DNA of 64,000 nt from RCIO01 sp965232405. Its GTDB lineage: Bacteria > Pseudomonadota > Alphaproteobacteria > Rhizobiales > Rhizobiaceae. Positions 61,259 to 64,000 of this stretch are shown one piece after another. A program made the position numbers and the translations under genes. Where the stretch lies: positions 248,001 through 312,000 of the forward strand of contig OZ246966.1 in NCBI GenBank assembly GCA_965232405.1. Direction: 5' to 3'. The notes beneath the pieces are model-generated. The model ran no database searches. It saw nothing but the letters and a program-made list of their open reading frames with translations, and was not told the DNA's origin. Numbering within the stretch: position 1 is the first letter of the stretch; every line of letters begins with the position of its first letter.

Positions 61259-62182
61259 TCAGTTGCCGACCGCAGCCGCCACTTCCGCAGCGAAATCGCT
61301 TTCTTCGCGCTCGATGCCCTCACCCAGCGCAAAGCGGACGAACCCGGTGATCTTTGCCGGAGCGCCGATTTCCTTCTCCGCTTCCTGAAGCGCCTTTTCG
61401 ACGGTCAGGTCGGGGTTGATGACAAATGCCTGCTTCACCAGCGCAACTTCCTCGTAGAACTTGCGCAGCCGGCCCTCGACCATCTTTTCGATGATGTTCT
61501 CGGGCTTGCCGGATTCACGCGCCTGCTCGGCGAAGATCGTCTTCTCGCGTTCCACCACGGCCGAATCGACCTCGTCGGGGTTGAGCGCCAGCGGGTTGGT
61601 TGCTGCGACATGCATGGCCACCTGACGGGCAAATGCACGCGCAGCCTCAGCATTGCCAGCGGTCTCGATACCTACCAGCACGCCCATCTTGCCCAGATTG
61701 TCATCCACCGAATTGTGGACATAGGTGGCGACAGCGCCCTCGCCGACCGACAGCTTGGCCGAGCGGCGGAAGCTCATGTTTTCGCCGATGGTGCCAACAG
61801 CGTCCTTGATCGTCTCCGTCACAGACTTGCCGGTGCCGGGATAGTCGGCCTCCGCAACCGCGGCGGTCGAGCCATCGGTGCCGAGCGTGACCTGCGCCAC
61901 ATTGCGCACGATCTCCTGGAAGGCGTCGTTGCGTGCCACAAAGTCGGTCTCGGAGTTCACTTCGACGACGACCGCGCTGGCGCCATCTGCCGCAACGCCG
62001 ATCAGGCCCTCGGCCGCGGTGCGGCCGGCCTTCTTGTCGGCCTTGGCAATGCCCTTCTTGCGCAGAAGGTCGATCGCAGCCTCCACGTCGCCGCTGGTTT
62101 CGGCCAGCGCTGCCTTGCAGTCCATCATGCCCGCGCCGGTAATGTCGCGCAGTTCCTTAACCTGTGCTGCCGAGATGCTCAT
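61259..62182 (-). CDS. tsf: elongation factor Ts
   Basis: Nucleotide exchange factor for EF-Tu. The 307-residue protein starts MSISAAQVKELRDITGAGMM, followed by the conserved DCKAALAETSGDVEAAIDLLRKKG, and contains the core SETDFVARNDAF. ATG 62182. Located 101 bases after rpsB; a hairpin in that gap may tune expression. Confidence 0.97.
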   Translation of the reverse strand: MSISAAQVKELRDITGAGMMDCKAALAETSGDVEAAIDLLRKKGIAKADKKAGRTAAEGLIGVAADGASAVVVEVNSETDFVARNDAFQEIVRNVAQVTLGTDGSTAAVAEADYPGTGKSVTETIKDAVGTIGENMSFRRSAKLSVGEGAVATYVHNSVDDNLGKMGVLVGIETAGNAEAARAFARQVAMHVAATNPLALNPDEVDSAVVEREKTIFAEQARESGKPENIIEKMVEGRLRKFYEEVALVKQAFVINPDLTVEKALQEAEKEIGAPAKITGFVRFALGEGIEREESDFAAEVAAAVGN

Positions 62183-62218
62183 ATTTGCCTCTTCAATTCC
62201 GCAGTCCTGAAACGGGCC

Positions 62219-62240
62219 GCGCACCGCCTTCGCGGTGCGC
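62219..62240 (-). terminator. attenuator-like hairpin between rpsB and tsf
   Basis: GCGCACCGC (62219-62227) and GCGGTGCGC (62232-62240) form a 9-bp perfect stem with a CTTC loop. It lies 43 bases after the rpsB stop, within the rpsB-tsf gap. There is no T-run, so it may be a partial terminator, an mRNA-processing site or a stabiliser. Confidence 0.5.
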
Positions 62241-62283
62241 TATAGCCCGGGGAAATGACAGCCGGCTGACCGGCCGTCCGTTA

Positions 62284-63225
62284 TTAGGCGTCTTTCTTCT
62301 TAGCCGCTGCCTTCTTGGCAGGCTCCTTGGCGTCGGCATCGTCCGCACCGACTTCCTCGGTGGTCTTGTCGTCGGCTGCAGCTTCTTCAGCGGGTGCATC
62401 CGCCACTGCTTCGGCAGCTGCTTCCGCTGCCGGCGCTTCGGCAGGTGCCGCTTCGGCGGCAGTGGTAGCTTCCACTGCCGGCTCAACCGGCGTTTCAGCA
62501 GCAGCGCCGATATCCACGCCCGAAGCGCCTTGCTGACGCGCGATGCCGTCAATCGCGGCCTTGGACACCAGGTCGCAATAAAGCGAGATGGCGCGCGCGG
62601 CATCGTCATTGCCCGGGATCGGGAAATCGACAATGTCGGGGTCGCAGTTGGAATCAACCACCGCAACCACCGGAATGCCGAGGCGCTTGGCCTCCTGAAT
62701 GGCGATCGCTTCCTTGTTGGTGTCGACAACGAACATCAGGTCCGGCGTCGAACCCATGTCCTTGATGCCGCCCAGCGCCCGGTCGAGCTTTTCGCGCTCG
62801 CGCTCAAGGTTCAGACGCTCCTTCTTGGTGAAGGCCGATGCCTGCGATTCGTCAGCAAGCAGTTCTTCGAGCTTGCGCAGCCGCTGGATCGAGTTGGAGA
62901 TCGTCTTCCAGTTGGTCAGCATGCCGCCGAGCCAGCGGGCGTTGACGTAATACTGAGCCGAGCGCTTGGCAGAATCGGCAATGATCTCCGAAGCCTGCCG
63001 CTTGGTGCCGACAAACAGCACGCGACCGCCGGTCGAAACCGTGTCGGAAATCTTCTTAAGTGCCTGGTGCAGCAGCGGCACCGTCTGCGAAAGATCGATG
63101 ATGTGAATATTGTTGCGGGCGCCGAAGATATACGCACCCATTTTCGGGTTCCAGCGGTGAGTCTGGTGTCCGAAGTGAACGCCAGCTTCCAATAGCTGAC
63201 GCATGCTGAAGTCAGGCAATGCCAT
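62284..63225 (-). CDS. rpsB: 30S ribosomal protein S2
   Basis: Small-subunit ribosomal protein S2. The conserved part runs from MALPDFSMRQLLEAGVHFGH through GTKRQASEI, ARWLGGMLTNW and PVVAVVDSNCDP to about residue 238. The protein is 313 residues, longer than the ~250-residue norm: after VDIGAAAETP the last ~70 residues are almost only Ala, Glu, Pro, Asp, Thr and Lys and end in KKAAAKKKDA. ATG 63225; the frame is open to 63270 without similarity. Transcribed leftward from the promoter at 63352-63380. Confidence 0.96.
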   Translation of the reverse strand: MALPDFSMRQLLEAGVHFGHQTHRWNPKMGAYIFGARNNIHIIDLSQTVPLLHQALKKISDTVSTGGRVLFVGTKRQASEIIADSAKRSAQYYVNARWLGGMLTNWKTISNSIQRLRKLEELLADESQASAFTKKERLNLEREREKLDRALGGIKDMGSTPDLMFVVDTNKEAIAIQEAKRLGIPVVAVVDSNCDPDIVDFPIPGNDDAARAISLYCDLVSKAAIDGIARQQGASGVDIGAAAETPVEPAVEATTAAEAAPAEAPAAEAAAEAVADAPAEEAAADDKTTEEVGADDADAKEPAKKAAAKKKDA

Positions 63226-63351
63226 CCAATTATCCTTTCCGGTTGGCCTCCACGGACAAAGGCGCGCCACCCGTCAGGGGCTTTGCGCCACCGGCGGTCA
63301 CCGGGGGATGTCTCCCGCCCGGAAACCAAGTCCGTGTGTGGAATGCGCGCG

Positions 63352-63380
63352 CATATAGATGGTGCAGCGCGGAATTGCAA
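63352..63380 (-). promoter_or_regulatory. rpsB-tsf promoter
   Basis: Reading leftward, TTGCAA (63375-63380 on the top strand) and TATATG (complement of 63352-63357) are exactly 17 bases apart. The predicted transcript begins near 63345, leaving a leader of about 120 bases before rpsB that contains several GC-rich inverted segments. Autogenous control by S2 through the leader is known in other bacteria; I see no specific motif here. Confidence 0.65.
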
Positions 63381-63401
63381 GCTGTGTGCCTGTTGGCGCC
63401 T

Positions 63402-64000
63402 TTATTGCGCCTCGCACCCTTCGGCTTCCCGCTCATACATCGCCAGGTCGACGAGTTGGCCTTTCATGGAGAATTCGCCGTAATCCATGATGATGTCGCG
63501 GGTGACGCCGTTTTCATGCAGCTTGAACGAGATGCGGTAGCTGGGCAGTTCCTCTCCCGTCCCGTCGGAGAGGTCGAAATAGGCGATATCGACCGGCCAG
63601 AAGCGATCCTCGCCGAGCGAGGCCATCACGGCCTTTTCCGGGTCGCCTGCATCCACCGGCGCTTTGGTGCCGATGATCACGGTCGTAGTCATGACCTTGT
63701 CGGCATCTTCCGACCCGTCGAAGATCGTGGTTTCGTAAAACGTCTCCGAACCCTGCGCCCTGCTGATCAGGTCGAGCAGATGTTCGGTTGGGAATTGCGA
63801 CCGTTCAAGCGCAAGGGTGCGGTTGTCGGGCTTGTCCAGATCGACCTCGATGCCATCCGTGTCGCGCGTCGCGCTGCCCTTGATCTCGTGGTCCAGCTTC
63901 TGGTCGACATAGGACTTGGTGACGAAGCTGAAATGATCGCCCGAAGCATCCTCGTAGGTCGAGGTCTGCAGGTCGCTCAGGCGCGACACCTCGCTGGTGT
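63402..64000 (-). CDS. EipB-family (DUF1849) cell envelope protein, partial
   Basis: The C-terminal ~195 residues of a protein whose start lies beyond the right window edge. The part seen has the beta-rich pattern of the EipB family: FVTKSYVDQKLDHEIKGSAT, FPTEHLLDLISRAQ, DRFWPVDIAYFD and YGEFSMKGQLVDLAMYE, ending with a late Cys in EGCEAQ. EipB is a periplasmic protein needed for envelope integrity in Brucella. No signal peptide can be seen because the N-terminus is missing. It is on the same strand as rpsB but upstream of the rpsB promoter. Confidence 0.75.
   Translation of the reverse strand, partial: TSEVSRLSDLQTSTYEDASGDHFSFVTKSYVDQKLDHEIKGSATRDTDGIEVDLDKPDNRTLALERSQFPTEHLLDLISRAQGSETFYETTIFDGSEDADKVMTTTVIIGTKAPVDAGDPEKAVMASLGEDRFWPVDIAYFDLSDGTGEELPSYRISFKLHENGVTRDIIMDYGEFSMKGQLVDLAMYEREAEGCEAQ

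Overview
The window is chromosomal DNA from a high-GC alphaproteobacterium. Gene content and order fit the Rhizobiales (Hyphomicrobiales), probably a Phyllobacteriaceae-like lineage. Indicators are the runs rpsB-tsf-pyrH-frr-uppS-cdsA-rseP-bamA-lpxD-fabZ-lpxA and trpD-trpC-moaC-moeA...lexA-comEC-gltX-gltA, a DUF2336 protein, a class I PHA synthase, an EipB-family protein at the right edge, and LexA boxes of the alphaproteobacterial GAAC-N7-GAAC type. The genus cannot be fixed from the sequence alone.

Layout. 1-23 kb is mostly core metabolism and housekeeping: parE (with a LexA box upstream), a membrane-anchored hydrolase that appears to start at ATC, DUF2336, a MaoC/CitE-like pair, a nitroreductase/flavin reductase pair, an exported repeat protein, thrS, yidD, an IscU-like scaffold, folE-hisI, a patatin, recJ, glpX, hom, an alanine/diaminopimelate-type aminotransferase, phaC and an M15-type lipoprotein. 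A tRNA-Glu lies at 23.46 kb. 23.6-32 kb is a catabolic cluster: acyl-CoA synthetase, FAH-family hydrolase, TetR regulator, a complete TRAP transporter, an MBL-fold hydrolase and a cyclase-family hydrolase. It looks like a regulated uptake and breakdown unit for an organic acid. 32-41.5 kb returns to core genes: map, radC, L,D-transpeptidase, secG, tpiA, a PpiD-like foldase, trpD, trpC, moaC and moeA.

41.6-44.5 kb is a strikingly AT-richer insert between moeA and the lexA side of the cluster. It carries two overlapping genes: a P-loop ATPase resembling the Sll1717 family and an FRG-domain protein. This is the best candidate here for an undescribed system, plausibly anti-phage or other conflict-related, but function is inferred from domains and context only. 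It is followed by a 7-bp tandem repeat, a small hypothetical gene, and lexA with an autoregulatory box.

46.5-64 kb is comEC, gltX and gltA, then a long leftward envelope and translation block from the EipB-family gene and rpsB to lpxA. The lpxI and lpxB genes that I expect after lpxA in Rhizobiales are absent: lpxA ends 67 bp from gltA.

Non-coding highlights: a ~127-bp imperfect palindrome between glpX and hom; a two-hairpin intergenic repeat that runs into the 3' end of comEC; a hairpin that buries the hisI ribosome-binding site; a palindromic candidate operator between the tetR-type gene and the TRAP operon; an 11-bp stem between the TRAP binding-protein and permease genes; and textbook-like promoters for rpsB-tsf and phaC.
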